From positions 62,001 to 126,000 of the forward strand of contig JAKLDN010000003.1 in NCBI GenBank assembly GCA_022703505.1: DNA of 64,000 bases. The letters are read 5' to 3'. The DNA is from Spirochaetota bacterium. Lineage in GTDB: Bacteria > Spirochaetota > Spirochaetia > Treponematales > UBA12059. The notes beneath the pieces were generated by a model. It was not told where the DNA came from, ran no database searches, and saw only the letters and a list, made by a program, of their open reading frames with translations. Of the stretch, positions 33,128 to 41,153 are shown one piece after another (the first letter of the stretch is position 1; each line of letters starts with the position of its first letter). A program made the position numbers and the translations under genes.

Positions 33128-34030
33128 TCATCTTCCCAGCAACGCGGACAATACCCCCCGGACCCGGTCCCGGAAGCCCTGGCCGTAGCGGGAGGAGAAG
33201 TCCACCGCCGCGGAACGGGCCGTCACCGGCAGTCCGTACTTCCGCTTCAGGTGGTCCCAGTGCTTCACGATGTAGACGTACAGGTCCGCCACGGTCCGAC
33301 CCGGGAACCGGGCGTCGATACGTTCGGCCCGGATGACCGCCGCTATGGGGGCGTAGACGGTCCGGTACCAGGATTCCAGGGCGTCCCGGAAGGGGATCTC
33401 CTCCGGTTTCCCCTCGTTGATGAAGTATTTGTGGACTAGGATATGGTCCAGGACGATGTCGTACTGCCCTGGGGCCGAGAAATCCAGGTTTCCGTCCCCT
33501 GTGGCGTCCAGGAAGCCCGTCTTCCCGTAGAACCGATCCTTTTCGTACCGCAGGACGGCCTTCCGGAGGTCCTCCAGGCCCATGCCGGGCTCCAGGGAAA
33601 CCTTGGTATCCAGGGACACAACCTCCGCGTCGATGGCCTGGATGCCTTGCATCCGGGCCACGGAAACCCTGTGGTTGCCGTCCCGGACGAAGTAGAGCCC
33701 TCCCGCCTCGTACAACTGGATGGGCGGCAGGATGACGTCCTTATAATGGGCCACGTCCACCCGCACCCAGCGCGGCCGGAGGTGGTCGAACCGGGGCAGG
33801 AAATGGCGGTTGAAATCCCTATACCGACCTTCGCTGCCGACGATCCGGTCCAGGGGCACGGCCTGCATGCCCAGGTAGGTCTCGCCCTCGGGCCTCAGGA
33901 CGGAACGCACCTCCTCCAAGGACAGGAGTCTGCTTCGGGAGGGATCCAGGAAACCCTGGACCCGGGTCAGGAATTCCCGGGTCCGGGCCCGGGAAAAGTC
34001 GTCCTCGGCTCGCTCGGAATGAAGATCCAT
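33128..34030 (-). CDS. ParB/sulfiredoxin-like nuclease-fold protein
   Basis: 300 aa. The middle (about 100-150) holds the ParB N-terminal-type motif LYFVRDGNHRVSVARMQGIQAIDAEVV, where GNHR corresponds to the GxxR phosphate box. The rest is helical and does not match chromosome-partition ParB; there is no central helix-turn-helix, so a DNA-segregation role is unlikely. The start at 34030 overlaps the phosphoesterase stop by one base. Third gene of the TPR-phosphoesterase operon; function unknown. Confidence 0.75.
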   Translation of the reverse strand: MDLHSERAEDDFSRARTREFLTRVQGFLDPSRSRLLSLEEVRSVLRPEGETYLGMQAVPLDRIVGSEGRYRDFNRHFLPRFDHLRPRWVRVDVAHYKDVILPPIQLYEAGGLYFVRDGNHRVSVARMQGIQAIDAEVVSLDTKVSLEPGMGLEDLRKAVLRYEKDRFYGKTGFLDATGDGNLDFSAPGQYDIVLDHILVHKYFINEGKPEEIPFRDALESWYRTVYAPIAAVIRAERIDARFPGRTVADLYVYIVKHWDHLKRKYGLPVTARSAAVDFSSRYGQGFRDRVRGVLSALLGR

Positions 34031-34710
34031 CAGGTCCGGTCCTCCCAGTCCAGCAGATAATGGCTGAAGGCGTTCACCACCGTGGTCCCGCCGTATTCCG
34101 AAACCCTGGAGGATGCCATGTCGTAGAGGTGGACATGGCCGTGGACCAGGAAGCGGGGGCGGAAGGCCCGCATGAACCACAGGAAGGGGCGGAAACCCCT
34201 ATGGCAGGGGTCCGGCCGATCCTGGATGCCTTCCGGAGGGGCGTGGGTAAGCAGGATGTCGAGGTACCGGCCATGGAAGATCCGGTTCCATACCAGGGAC
34301 GGGATCAAAAAAAGGATGCGGAAGGCCATCTGGAGGTTCGTGAACTGGTTGGCGCCGCCGTTGTACCAGCGGGAGCCCCCCAGCCCGGCCACCAGGAGCC
34401 CGCCCTCCCGTACCACCCGGAAACCCGTGTAGACCGCCCCGGAACCCTCCAGACGGTCCCGGGACGGCCAGGGGGTGTCCACGGGGTGGCCGCGGACGTC
34501 GGCCCGGGGTCTGTAATAGGCCAACTCCTCGAGATTGTGGTTCCCGAAGACGAAAAGCAGGGGCTTGTTCAATCCCGAGACGATGAAGGACAGGTAGTCC
34601 ATGGGAAGGTCCCCGGCGGCCAGGACGAGATCCACGTCCTTGAACCGGTCCCGGATGGCCGAGGAGTACACCACCGGATCGACCTGGTCCGAGACGCAGA
34701 GGATCCTCAT
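34030..34710 (-). CDS. Calcineurin-like metallophosphoesterase
   Basis: 226 aa. Conserved metal-binding blocks: SDQVDP at the N-terminus in place of the usual DxH, AAGDLPMDY (GDxxxD), FGNHNLEE (GNH), LTHAPPEG, and VHGHVHLYD (GHxH). The first His of DxH is missing (D-Q-V), which could change one metal site. It is cytoplasmic with no signal peptide. It overlaps the TPR gene by 4 nt (ATGA), so the two are co-translated. The substrate is unknown. Confidence 0.88.
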   Translation of the reverse strand: MRILCVSDQVDPVVYSSAIRDRFKDVDLVLAAGDLPMDYLSFIVSGLNKPLLFVFGNHNLEELAYYRPRADVRGHPVDTPWPSRDRLEGSGAVYTGFRVVREGGLLVAGLGGSRWYNGGANQFTNLQMAFRILFLIPSLVWNRIFHGRYLDILLTHAPPEGIQDRPDPCHRGFRPFLWFMRAFRPRFLVHGHVHLYDMASSRVSEYGGTTVVNAFSHYLLDWEDRT

Positions 34711-36089
34711 CTACGGGAGCCGGAAGGCAGGGTCGTTTTCGCCAGCAATTCCTGGAGCTGGTCCTTGGCCGTCAGTTCGACGGCCCGGTTTTCCCCGAAC
34801 TCCAGGGCAGCGCGGTTGAAGGACGAGCTGGTGATGATGGAACCCTTGATGATGCTGAGCTTCTTCATCTGGTCCAGGAGGGAACGGATGGAGGAGTCGT
34901 CCAGCATTTCGGACACCCGCAGGAAGCGGAGCAGGCGCGGCATCTTCTTGGTGCCCATCCACTTCTCGGAATCGTTCTCCACGGCGATCATGTCCACCCC
35001 GTTCGGGGTCATGGACACGTCCCGTATGTTGAGCTGCAGGGCCTGCTGGGTGATGGCCTTGCAGAGTTCGATGAACTCCTCCCGCCCGCAGGTCAGGTAA
35101 TCTTTCATCTTGTCGTCGGACCGGTATTCCTGGTACTGGGTGAGCTTCTCCGCGACGTCCCGGAAGCCGGGCTTGCGGGCGTAGATCTTCTCCCACTGCT
35201 CGATGGCCCGGTCCAGGTTCCGCATCTTCTCGAAGCACATGGCCAGGAAGTAGCGGGCGTACAGGGCTTCCGGGGCTCCCTCGTCCTTGGCCAGCTTGAC
35301 CGCCCGCTCCAGCTCCACCACGGCCTTGTCCAACGCGCCCATGCTCATGTAGCAGCCGCCCCGCTCGACCAGGGCCTTCACCTTGAGCTCCGGGCTCCGC
35401 TGGGCCTTCTCCAGGGTCAGGAGGGCGGCGGTATAGTCGTTGCTCTCCTTCAGGAGCTTCCCGAGGTAGTAATAGGACTCCAGGTAATCGGGCTGGAGCT
35501 TGATGGCGATCTCCAGCTCCGCCCGGGACTCGACGGGGTGCTTGGTCTTGTAGAGGATAAGCCCGAGGCGCGCGTGGGCCTTGCCCATCCGGGGATCCAG
35601 CTCCAGGGCTTTCCGAAGGTACTTCACCCCCACGTCCGTCTTGCCCCGTTCGTCGAAGAGCCGGCCGCAGTTGAAGTAGTGTTCCGCGACGGAACTCTCC
35701 AGCTTGGTCAGGAGAATGTGCTCCTTGAGGGCTTCCTCGAACTGGCTGAATTTCTCGTACATCCCCGCGATGCGGGTCCGGAATTCCACCTCCGGAACCT
35801 CCTCCCCGAACTGGCCGATCTGGTTGACGGTCTTGAACTCCATCAGGGCCAGCTCGGGCTTTTCCTCCGCGAGGTACACGAGGCCCAGGTAGTAGTGGGC
35901 CGGGGCGCTGGTGGGGGTCTTGGCTATGATGCCGCGCACGATCCGGGCCGCGGCGGAAAGACGGCCCTGCTTGATCATGTCGTTCACGGCGGCCAGCTGC
36001 TTGGGGGTCACGACCATGCGGACCAGGAAGATGGCCAGGACGCCGACTCCCGCACCGATCACGATGATGAGGATCACGACAAAGGACAT
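34707..36089 (-). CDS. Membrane-anchored TPR protein with a C-terminal Mrr-like domain
   Basis: 460 aa. One N-terminal transmembrane helix (FVVILIIVIGAGVGVLAIFLV) is followed by seven or more TPR units (about 30-320; for example HYYLGLVYLAEEKPELALMEFK). The last 120 residues (NGVDMIAVENDSEKWMGTKK ... KKLSIIKGSIITSSSFNRAALEFGENRAVEL) look like a degenerate restriction-endonuclease/Mrr fold; a PD-(D/E)xK metal site is not obvious. Likely a scaffold at the inner membrane. First gene of the operon. Confidence 0.85.
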   Translation of the reverse strand: MSFVVILIIVIGAGVGVLAIFLVRMVVTPKQLAAVNDMIKQGRLSAAARIVRGIIAKTPTSAPAHYYLGLVYLAEEKPELALMEFKTVNQIGQFGEEVPEVEFRTRIAGMYEKFSQFEEALKEHILLTKLESSVAEHYFNCGRLFDERGKTDVGVKYLRKALELDPRMGKAHARLGLILYKTKHPVESRAELEIAIKLQPDYLESYYYLGKLLKESNDYTAALLTLEKAQRSPELKVKALVERGGCYMSMGALDKAVVELERAVKLAKDEGAPEALYARYFLAMCFEKMRNLDRAIEQWEKIYARKPGFRDVAEKLTQYQEYRSDDKMKDYLTCGREEFIELCKAITQQALQLNIRDVSMTPNGVDMIAVENDSEKWMGTKKMPRLLRFLRVSEMLDDSSIRSLLDQMKKLSIIKGSIITSSSFNRAALEFGENRAVELTAKDQLQELLAKTTLPSGSRR

Positions 36090-36188
36090 CCCGTCTCCTG
36101 TCGGACGTCCCGGAACCGAAGTCCGCGCCGAGTTCGACGCGTCCGGTCCGGCTAGGCCGTCCTACTTTTCGTATAGCCCGAGGCGCGG

Positions 36189-36227
36189 TATACTCAAATA
36201 GTATAGCAGATACGCCGATCTTGTCAG
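36189..36227. promoter_or_regulatory. Divergent promoter region with back-to-back -10 boxes
   Basis: TATACT occurs on both strands as an inverted repeat (36189-36194 and, reversed, 36205-36200, 5 nt apart). The minus-strand box pairs with CTGACA (36227-36222), 16-bp spacer, serving the 36089 TPR gene. The plus-strand box has only a weak TTTTCG -35 and would serve the 36249 gene. Because the boxes overlap, the two promoters should compete. Confidence 0.5.
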
Positions 36228-36248
36228 CAGGAACGGGGGTGCATAAGG

Positions 36249-37001
36249 GTGCTACACGGACGGAGGAAAGGATCCGCGGCCTTGTCGGGACGCAGGATCG
36301 TCCGCTTCGCGGTCCTGGCCGCTCTCTTTCTTTCCGTCCTCTCCTCCGCCTCCGCCCAGACCGGATCCTTCGCCCAGGGAGAACGGCTCTTCCTGGAGAA
36401 CAGACCCCTGGAGGCCTCCGCCCTCCTGGAACGCGCGACCCGAGAGAACCCCCGGGACGAGAAGGCCTGGCTCTACCTCGGGATCTGTTACCAGCAGCTC
36501 GGGCGCCACGACGAGGCCGTGGCGGTCTTCCGCAAGGGCCTGCCCGCGGCCCTCTCCCTGTCCCACGTGTTCCACTTCAACATGGGGAACAGCTTCCTGG
36601 CCCAGGGCCGGAACGCCTTCGCGGAGGAGATGTACGGCCAGGCCATCCAGGCCCGGCCCGACTGGGCCCCTCCCTTCCTGAACCGGGCCAACGCCCGGAT
36701 GGCCCAGGAGAAGTACCCGGACGCGGTGGCCGACTACACCGTGTACCTCAGCATCAACCCCTCGACCCCCCAGGCGGAATCCATCCGCAAGGTGATAGAA
36801 CTGCTCGGCCACGCCCAGGCCGCCGAGGCGGCCCTCAAGGCCGCGGAGGAGGCCAGAAAGCTGGCGGAGGAGCAGGCCCGGCAGGCCCTCCTGGCCGCGG
36901 TGGCCGATTCCCTCCGGCAGAGCGCGGAGGATACCACCAGCCTGTCCGCCGGTTCCGGGGACGTGCAGGGCTATACCGACGACTTCACCCTGGAAGACTG
37001 A
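36249..37001 (+). CDS. Exported TPR protein
   Basis: About 250 aa with a signal peptide (RIVRFAVLAALFLSVLSSASA, cleavage before QTGSF) and three to four TPR units (about 40-165), then an Ala/Glu-rich coiled coil and a short acidic tail. Two starts fit: GTG at 36249 (GGGGG 9 nt upstream), and TTG at 36282 (AAAGGA 9 nt upstream), the latter giving a more typical signal peptide. It is followed after 22 nt by a second TPR gene, probably one operon. Periplasmic scaffold; partner unknown. Confidence 0.8.
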   Translation: MLHGRRKGSAALSGRRIVRFAVLAALFLSVLSSASAQTGSFAQGERLFLENRPLEASALLERATRENPRDEKAWLYLGICYQQLGRHDEAVAVFRKGLPAALSLSHVFHFNMGNSFLAQGRNAFAEEMYGQAIQARPDWAPPFLNRANARMAQEKYPDAVADYTVYLSINPSTPQAESIRKVIELLGHAQAAEAALKAAEEARKLAEEQARQALLAAVADSLRQSAEDTTSLSAGSGDVQGYTDDFTLED

Positions 37002-37023
37002 CGGAACGAAACGGAGAATCATC

Positions 37024-38949
37024 GTGAAGAAGAAAACGCTCATTCTGGCCGGCATCGCCGTCCTTCTGATCATCGCCGCGGGTATCGGGACCTTCGCCGT
37101 ACTCGGGGCCGGGGGCGGGGCGGACCGGGAGCGCCAGAACACTCTGCGCTTGGCCCGGGACTACCTGGAGCAGGGGGACTTCGACCGCGCCCTGGACCTC
37201 CTGGACCGCCTTCTCATCAAGAACGCGGACGACCCGGACGCCCGTGCCCTCCGGGACGAGGTCGTGGCCCGGAAGAAGGCCACCGAGTCGGACAAGGCCC
37301 GGGCCGAGGCGGAGAAGAACCGCTCGGGCCAGGACGCCCTGACCCAGACCATCTCCAAGCTCGGCCAGACCATCGAGCGTACCTCGACCCCGCCCGCCCG
37401 GGACACGGCGGCGGAGAAGGCCGCGGAGGAGGAGGCCCGGCGCAAGGCCGAGGCGGAGGCCGCGGCCGCCCGGAAACGCGCCGAGGAGGCGGAGCTGGCC
37501 AAGAAGAGCGCGGAGCTCCAGGAAAAAATGCGGGCCGTGAACGAGCTGGTCCGCAAAGGTCGGGAGTCCATGACGAACGGGCAGTACGACCCCGCCCGCA
37601 AGTCCTTCGCCTCCGCCCAGGAGATCCTTCCCCCCGGGGAGGACAAGTTCGCGGCCCGGACCCTGGCGGACATCGCGGAATCCTATTACGACGGGTACAA
37701 GCGGGCCCCCGAGAGTCCGGACGGCATCCAGTCCGCCAAGGACGCCCAGAAGACGGCCCAGGAGGCCATCCGAAAGGACGCCACGGACGCCCGCCCGCAT
37801 TACACCCTGAGCAAGATCTACAACGATTCCAAGCTCCCGGACCTGGCCGTGAAGGAACTGGAGGAAGCCACAAGGCTGGATCCCAAGAACTACCTGTACG
37901 CCTTCGAGCTCGGGAAGGCCCAATATGCCCTGAAGAAATACGAGGAGGCCCGAAGGTCCTTCGAGTCCGCGGGTTCCCTGAATCCCCAGTTCGAGCCGGC
38001 CTTCTTCAACCTGGGCATGACCCAGCGGGTCCTCCGGAACAACGACGCCGCCCTGACGGCGTTCCGGACCGCGGTCAAGATCAAGCCCGATTTCGTCCGT
38101 GCCCATATCGAGATCGGGCGGGTCCTGTTCGCGAAGGGAGACACCAAGGGGGCCATCACCTCCTACCGGACGGCCCTCTCCTTCGAGCCGAAGAACGTGA
38201 CGGCCCTACGGGACCTCGGTCTGGCCCAAGTCAAGGAAGGGAACCTGGCGGACGCGGAGAGGACCTTCGCGGAGGCCCTGGCCGTCGAGTCCGACGCGGT
38301 CACGAACTACAACCTGGCCAACGTCAAGATCGACCTCAAGAAATTCCGGGAAGCCGTGCCCCTGGCGGAGAAGGCCGTCGCTGCGGCCCCGAACAACGCC
38401 CTGTACCAGTACACCCTGGGTCTGGCCCACGACGGGGCCGGGAACGCGGACGGGGCGATCGCGGCCTATACCCGAGCCGCCGCCCTGGACAAGGCCTACG
38501 CCCCGCCCCGCATCAACCTGGGCAAGCTCTACCTGGAAGCGGGTTTCGACGACAAGGCCCTGCCTCCCCTGGAGGAAGCGTACAAGATCGACCCGAACTC
38601 CCTGGAGGCCAACAACAACCTGGCCAACGCCTACGGCCGCAAGGGGCTTTGGGACAAGAGTATCTTCCACTACGAGAAGGCCCTCCAGCTTTCCCCCCGG
38701 AATCCTACCATCCGGCTGAACCTGGCCCGGGCCTACGTAAGCGCGGGGACCCTGGAGAAGGCCCGGGACGCCTACGCGGAGCTGATCAAGCTGGCCCCCT
38801 CCGAGTGGGATGCTTACTTCGAGCTCGGGAAGGTCTACGCCAGCCTCAAGGACTCCGCCAACGCACGGCGGGTGCTGACGGAGCTCAAGGCCAAGAAGCC
38901 GGATTACGAGAAGCGGGCGGAGGTGGACGCCATCCTGGCGGGTCTATAG
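37024..38949 (+). CDS. Large TPR protein with N-terminal membrane anchor
   Basis: 641 aa. KKKTLILAGIAVLLIIAAGIGTFAVLG is a membrane anchor or uncleaved signal; then an Ala/Glu/Arg coiled coil (about 75-180) and at least ten TPR units (about 230-640), each with the W/L-G-Y-A-F-x-A-x spacing (for example NLANAYGRKGLWDKSIFHYEKALQLSP). GTG start with GGAG 8 nt upstream. The TAG stop is the first three bases of a structured repeat element. Probably periplasmic-facing; client unknown. Confidence 0.85.
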   Translation: MKKKTLILAGIAVLLIIAAGIGTFAVLGAGGGADRERQNTLRLARDYLEQGDFDRALDLLDRLLIKNADDPDARALRDEVVARKKATESDKARAEAEKNRSGQDALTQTISKLGQTIERTSTPPARDTAAEKAAEEEARRKAEAEAAAARKRAEEAELAKKSAELQEKMRAVNELVRKGRESMTNGQYDPARKSFASAQEILPPGEDKFAARTLADIAESYYDGYKRAPESPDGIQSAKDAQKTAQEAIRKDATDARPHYTLSKIYNDSKLPDLAVKELEEATRLDPKNYLYAFELGKAQYALKKYEEARRSFESAGSLNPQFEPAFFNLGMTQRVLRNNDAALTAFRTAVKIKPDFVRAHIEIGRVLFAKGDTKGAITSYRTALSFEPKNVTALRDLGLAQVKEGNLADAERTFAEALAVESDAVTNYNLANVKIDLKKFREAVPLAEKAVAAAPNNALYQYTLGLAHDGAGNADGAIAAYTRAAALDKAYAPPRINLGKLYLEAGFDDKALPPLEEAYKIDPNSLEANNNLANAYGRKGLWDKSIFHYEKALQLSPRNPTIRLNLARAYVSAGTLEKARDAYAELIKLAPSEWDAYFELGKVYASLKDSANARRVLTELKAKKPDYEKRAEVDAILAGL

Positions 38950-39082
38950 CAGGTTGTTGAAATACTCGAAGCATTTCAACAACCTGCTATGCAATTGCTC
39001 GAGAACCTTACGGTTCTCTGCCCAATTGCGAAATTAAGGTAGTGTTGATAAAGGTTCCATAGCCTTTTTCAACACCCTGCTA
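38947..39082. repeat. Three-hairpin intergenic repeat, copy A
   Basis: 136 bp from TAGCAGG to CCTGCTA. Hairpin 1: perfect 17-bp arms (38947-38963, 38973-38989) with loop ACTCGAAGC. Hairpin 2: GCAATTG/CAATTGC (38991-38997, 39023-39029) around GAGAACC/GGTTCTC. Hairpin 3: GTGTTGATAAAGG against CCTTTTTCAACAC (39042-39054, 39063-39075), one mismatch. The first three bases are the stop codon of the TPR gene and the last three (CTA) are the mutL stop. A second copy is at 51117. Confidence 0.9.
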
Positions 39083-40897
39083 GATGATCCGCTTCACGAG
39101 GCGGTAGAGCTCGTCCTTGCCGAAGCGGAGGCGCACGGGGCGGCCGTGGGGACAGCGAGGCTCCGGGAGTTCCCGGGCCCGGGCTATCAACTCCACGGCG
39201 GCGGCCCGGTCCAGCTCGTCCCCGTCCTTGACCGCGGCCCGGCAAGCCGTGGTCGCGTGGGCCTCCCGGAGGAGGGCGTCCGGGGACGGCCGGGACCTCA
39301 GGAGCTCCAGGACGGCCGACGCGTCTCCGTTCCCCAGGCCCGCGGGGAGGCCCGTGACCAGCCAATCCGACCCCGTTCGCTCCAGGATATAGCCCGCTTC
39401 CTTCAGCGTCTCCACGGAGGCGGCCAGCCAAACCTCTTCCATGTCCGAATCCGGCTCCAGGACCAGGGGCACGAGGAGCTCCTGCACCGTCGAGGGCCGG
39501 GCCACGAGGCGGTCGAAGATCAACCGCTCGTGGGCGGCGTGCTGGTCTAGGAGCCAGAGGGCCCCGTCCTCCTCGTAGACCAGGAAGACCCCCAGGGCGG
39601 AGCCGAGGTAACGGAAGCCCGGCCCCCCGTCCGTTGCGGGAGAGGGACCTCCCGCCGGGGCGGAACCCCCGCCGCGCGCCTCCGCGCCGGACTCGGCCTC
39701 CCGGGCCCGCCGGGCCCCCGCGGCCAGGTCCGCGACCCGGTCCCAGCCTGCCCGTCCCTCCGGCTCTGCCGTGCCCCCGGGGAGGGCGCCCGGATCGGTG
39801 CCCGGAGCCCGCGGGGGGTAGTCCCGCAGGCCCGGGGTCTCCCGGACTTCCCAGAGGCTTCGCTCCGGTACGTCCTCCCGATCCCGGAGCCCGGCCAGGC
39901 GGATACGGTCGGACAGGGCCTCCCGGACCGCGCGGACCACGGCCTTCCGCACGGGCTCGATGTCCCGGAACCGGACCTCCCGTTTGGCGGGGTGGATGTT
40001 GAAGTCCACCAGGGCCGGATCGATGTCCAGGAAGAGGAAGGCGAAGGGGTGCTGCCCCCCCGGCAGGACCGGGGAGAAGGCCCAGTCCAGGGCCTGAAGC
40101 AGGGAGTATTCCGCCACCCGGCGGCGGTTCACGAAGACCTGGGAGTGCCGGCGGTCCGTCCGGGCCAAGGCAGGATCCCCGATCACCGTCCGACCCTCGA
40201 AGCCCGGACCCGATAAAGCGACCTCCGACACGAGCCCCGCCGGGGCGTCGGGGGCGTAGACCGAGGCGACCCGCTCCGCCGGCCCCGCCGGGGGTAGGAA
40301 GAGGGACAGAGCTCCCTCGGTGAAGAGGCGGAAGGCCGTGGAGGGGAAGGGGATGGCCTTGTCCACCAGGGCCTGGCGGCAGAGGGCGGACTCCGTGGCC
40401 GGGCGCTTGAGGAATAGCTTTCGGGCGGGGTAGGAGTCGAAGAGCCCCCGGACCCGGACCGTGGTTCCGGGCCTGCCCGCCGCGGGTTCCACGGAAGCGG
40501 GACTGCCCGGGACGGAGGTCAAGAGATGGGGGACCCCGTCCCTCTCGGCGCTCAGGATCGAAAGCCGGGCTACCGCGGCGACCGAGGCCAGGGCTTCCCC
40601 TCGGAAACCCAGGGTGCGGGCGGTTAAAAGGTCATCCAGTTCCGCGATCTTGCTGGTGGCGTGGGGCAGGATCGAGAGGGCCAGGTCCTCGGGACCCATC
40701 CCGCGGCCGTCGTCGGTGACCCGGAGGGACGCGATGCCCCCGCCCTCCAGGTCCGCCTCGATGACCGAGGCCCCCGCGTCCAGGGCGTTGTCCAGGAGTT
40801 CCCGGAGCACCGAGGCGGGCCGCTCGATCACCTCCCCCGCGGCTATGCGCTTGGCCGTGTCCGGAGGGAGGATGCGGATGCGGGGTGCGCTGTCCAT
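39080..40897 (-). CDS. mutL: DNA mismatch repair protein MutL
   Basis: 605 aa. GHKL ATPase motifs: ELLDNALDAGAS, DDGRGMGPEDL, GFRGEALASVAAV. The C-terminal dimer/endonuclease domain has DQHAAHERLIFD, ACRAAVKDGDEL and CPHGRPVRL, which correspond to the metal-binding motifs of nicking MutL, with Asp in place of the last Glu of DQHAxxExxxxE. The linker (about 350-420) is Pro/Gly/Arg-rich. The ATG at 40897 has no ribosome site but a -10 box 6 nt upstream. The stop lies inside repeat copy A. No mutS in the window. Confidence 0.95.
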   Translation of the reverse strand: MDSAPRIRILPPDTAKRIAAGEVIERPASVLRELLDNALDAGASVIEADLEGGGIASLRVTDDGRGMGPEDLALSILPHATSKIAELDDLLTARTLGFRGEALASVAAVARLSILSAERDGVPHLLTSVPGSPASVEPAAGRPGTTVRVRGLFDSYPARKLFLKRPATESALCRQALVDKAIPFPSTAFRLFTEGALSLFLPPAGPAERVASVYAPDAPAGLVSEVALSGPGFEGRTVIGDPALARTDRRHSQVFVNRRRVAEYSLLQALDWAFSPVLPGGQHPFAFLFLDIDPALVDFNIHPAKREVRFRDIEPVRKAVVRAVREALSDRIRLAGLRDREDVPERSLWEVRETPGLRDYPPRAPGTDPGALPGGTAEPEGRAGWDRVADLAAGARRAREAESGAEARGGGSAPAGGPSPATDGGPGFRYLGSALGVFLVYEEDGALWLLDQHAAHERLIFDRLVARPSTVQELLVPLVLEPDSDMEEVWLAASVETLKEAGYILERTGSDWLVTGLPAGLGNGDASAVLELLRSRPSPDALLREAHATTACRAAVKDGDELDRAAAVELIARARELPEPRCPHGRPVRLRFGKDELYRLVKRII

Positions 40898-40903
40898 GGG
40901 AAG

Positions 40904-40933
40904 GTTATACCGTTTCCGGAACCGCGGCCGCAA
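40904..40933 (-). promoter_or_regulatory. Promoter of mutL, leaderless arrangement
   Basis: TTGCGG (40933-40928), 18 bp, TATAAC (40909-40904) on the minus strand, then 6 nt to the ATG. Confidence 0.6.
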
Positions 40934-40958
40934 TGCCCGGCGTTTACCGGATAGATCC

Positions 40959-41072
40959 GACAGGATGGACAGGATGAAGAAAGATGAACAAGATTAGTTT
41001 TTTAGCCATACTCTATTTCTCGGTACGAAATTATCATGTTTATCTTGTCTTATCTTGTTAATCCTGTTGGAA
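40959..41072. repeat. AT-rich intergenic stretch with imperfect inverted CAGGAT/ACAAGAT repeats
   Basis: About 110 bp with much lower GC than its surroundings. Direct repeats CAGGATG (twice near 40960-40976) and ACAAGAT on the left are mirrored on the right by ATCTTGT, ATCTTGT and ATCCTGT, giving a long imperfect inverted repeat. No gene is seen. It resembles degenerate intergenic repeats known from many genomes; it may be a worn mobile remnant. Confidence 0.5.
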
Positions 41073-41077
41073 TTATT

Positions 41078-41102
41078 AAAAAAAGGCCGCCCGGAGGCGG
41101 CC
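41078..41102 (-). terminator. Intrinsic terminator of the outer-membrane protein operon
   Basis: Minus-strand stem GGCCGCC/GGCGGCC (41102-41085), 4-nt loop, followed by TTTTTTT. It lies 52 nt after the stop of the 41154 gene. Confidence 0.85.
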
Positions 41103-41153
41103 TATGTAAAACTTGAAGGGAGAGGGGCGGCCGGGGCGGCCGCCCGGATTCGG

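Noticed and set aside
34707-36089. An active Mrr-type restriction nuclease
   Set aside because: Only the C-terminal fold is suggestive; no PD-(D/E)xK catalytic residues or methyltransferase neighbour could be seen.
36189-36205. TATACT/AGTATA palindrome as a repressor operator related to the one at 58030
   Set aside because: The half-sites are in the opposite arrangement (TATACT-N5-AGTATA versus CTATAC-N4-GTATAG), and are explained by overlapping -10 boxes of divergent promoters.
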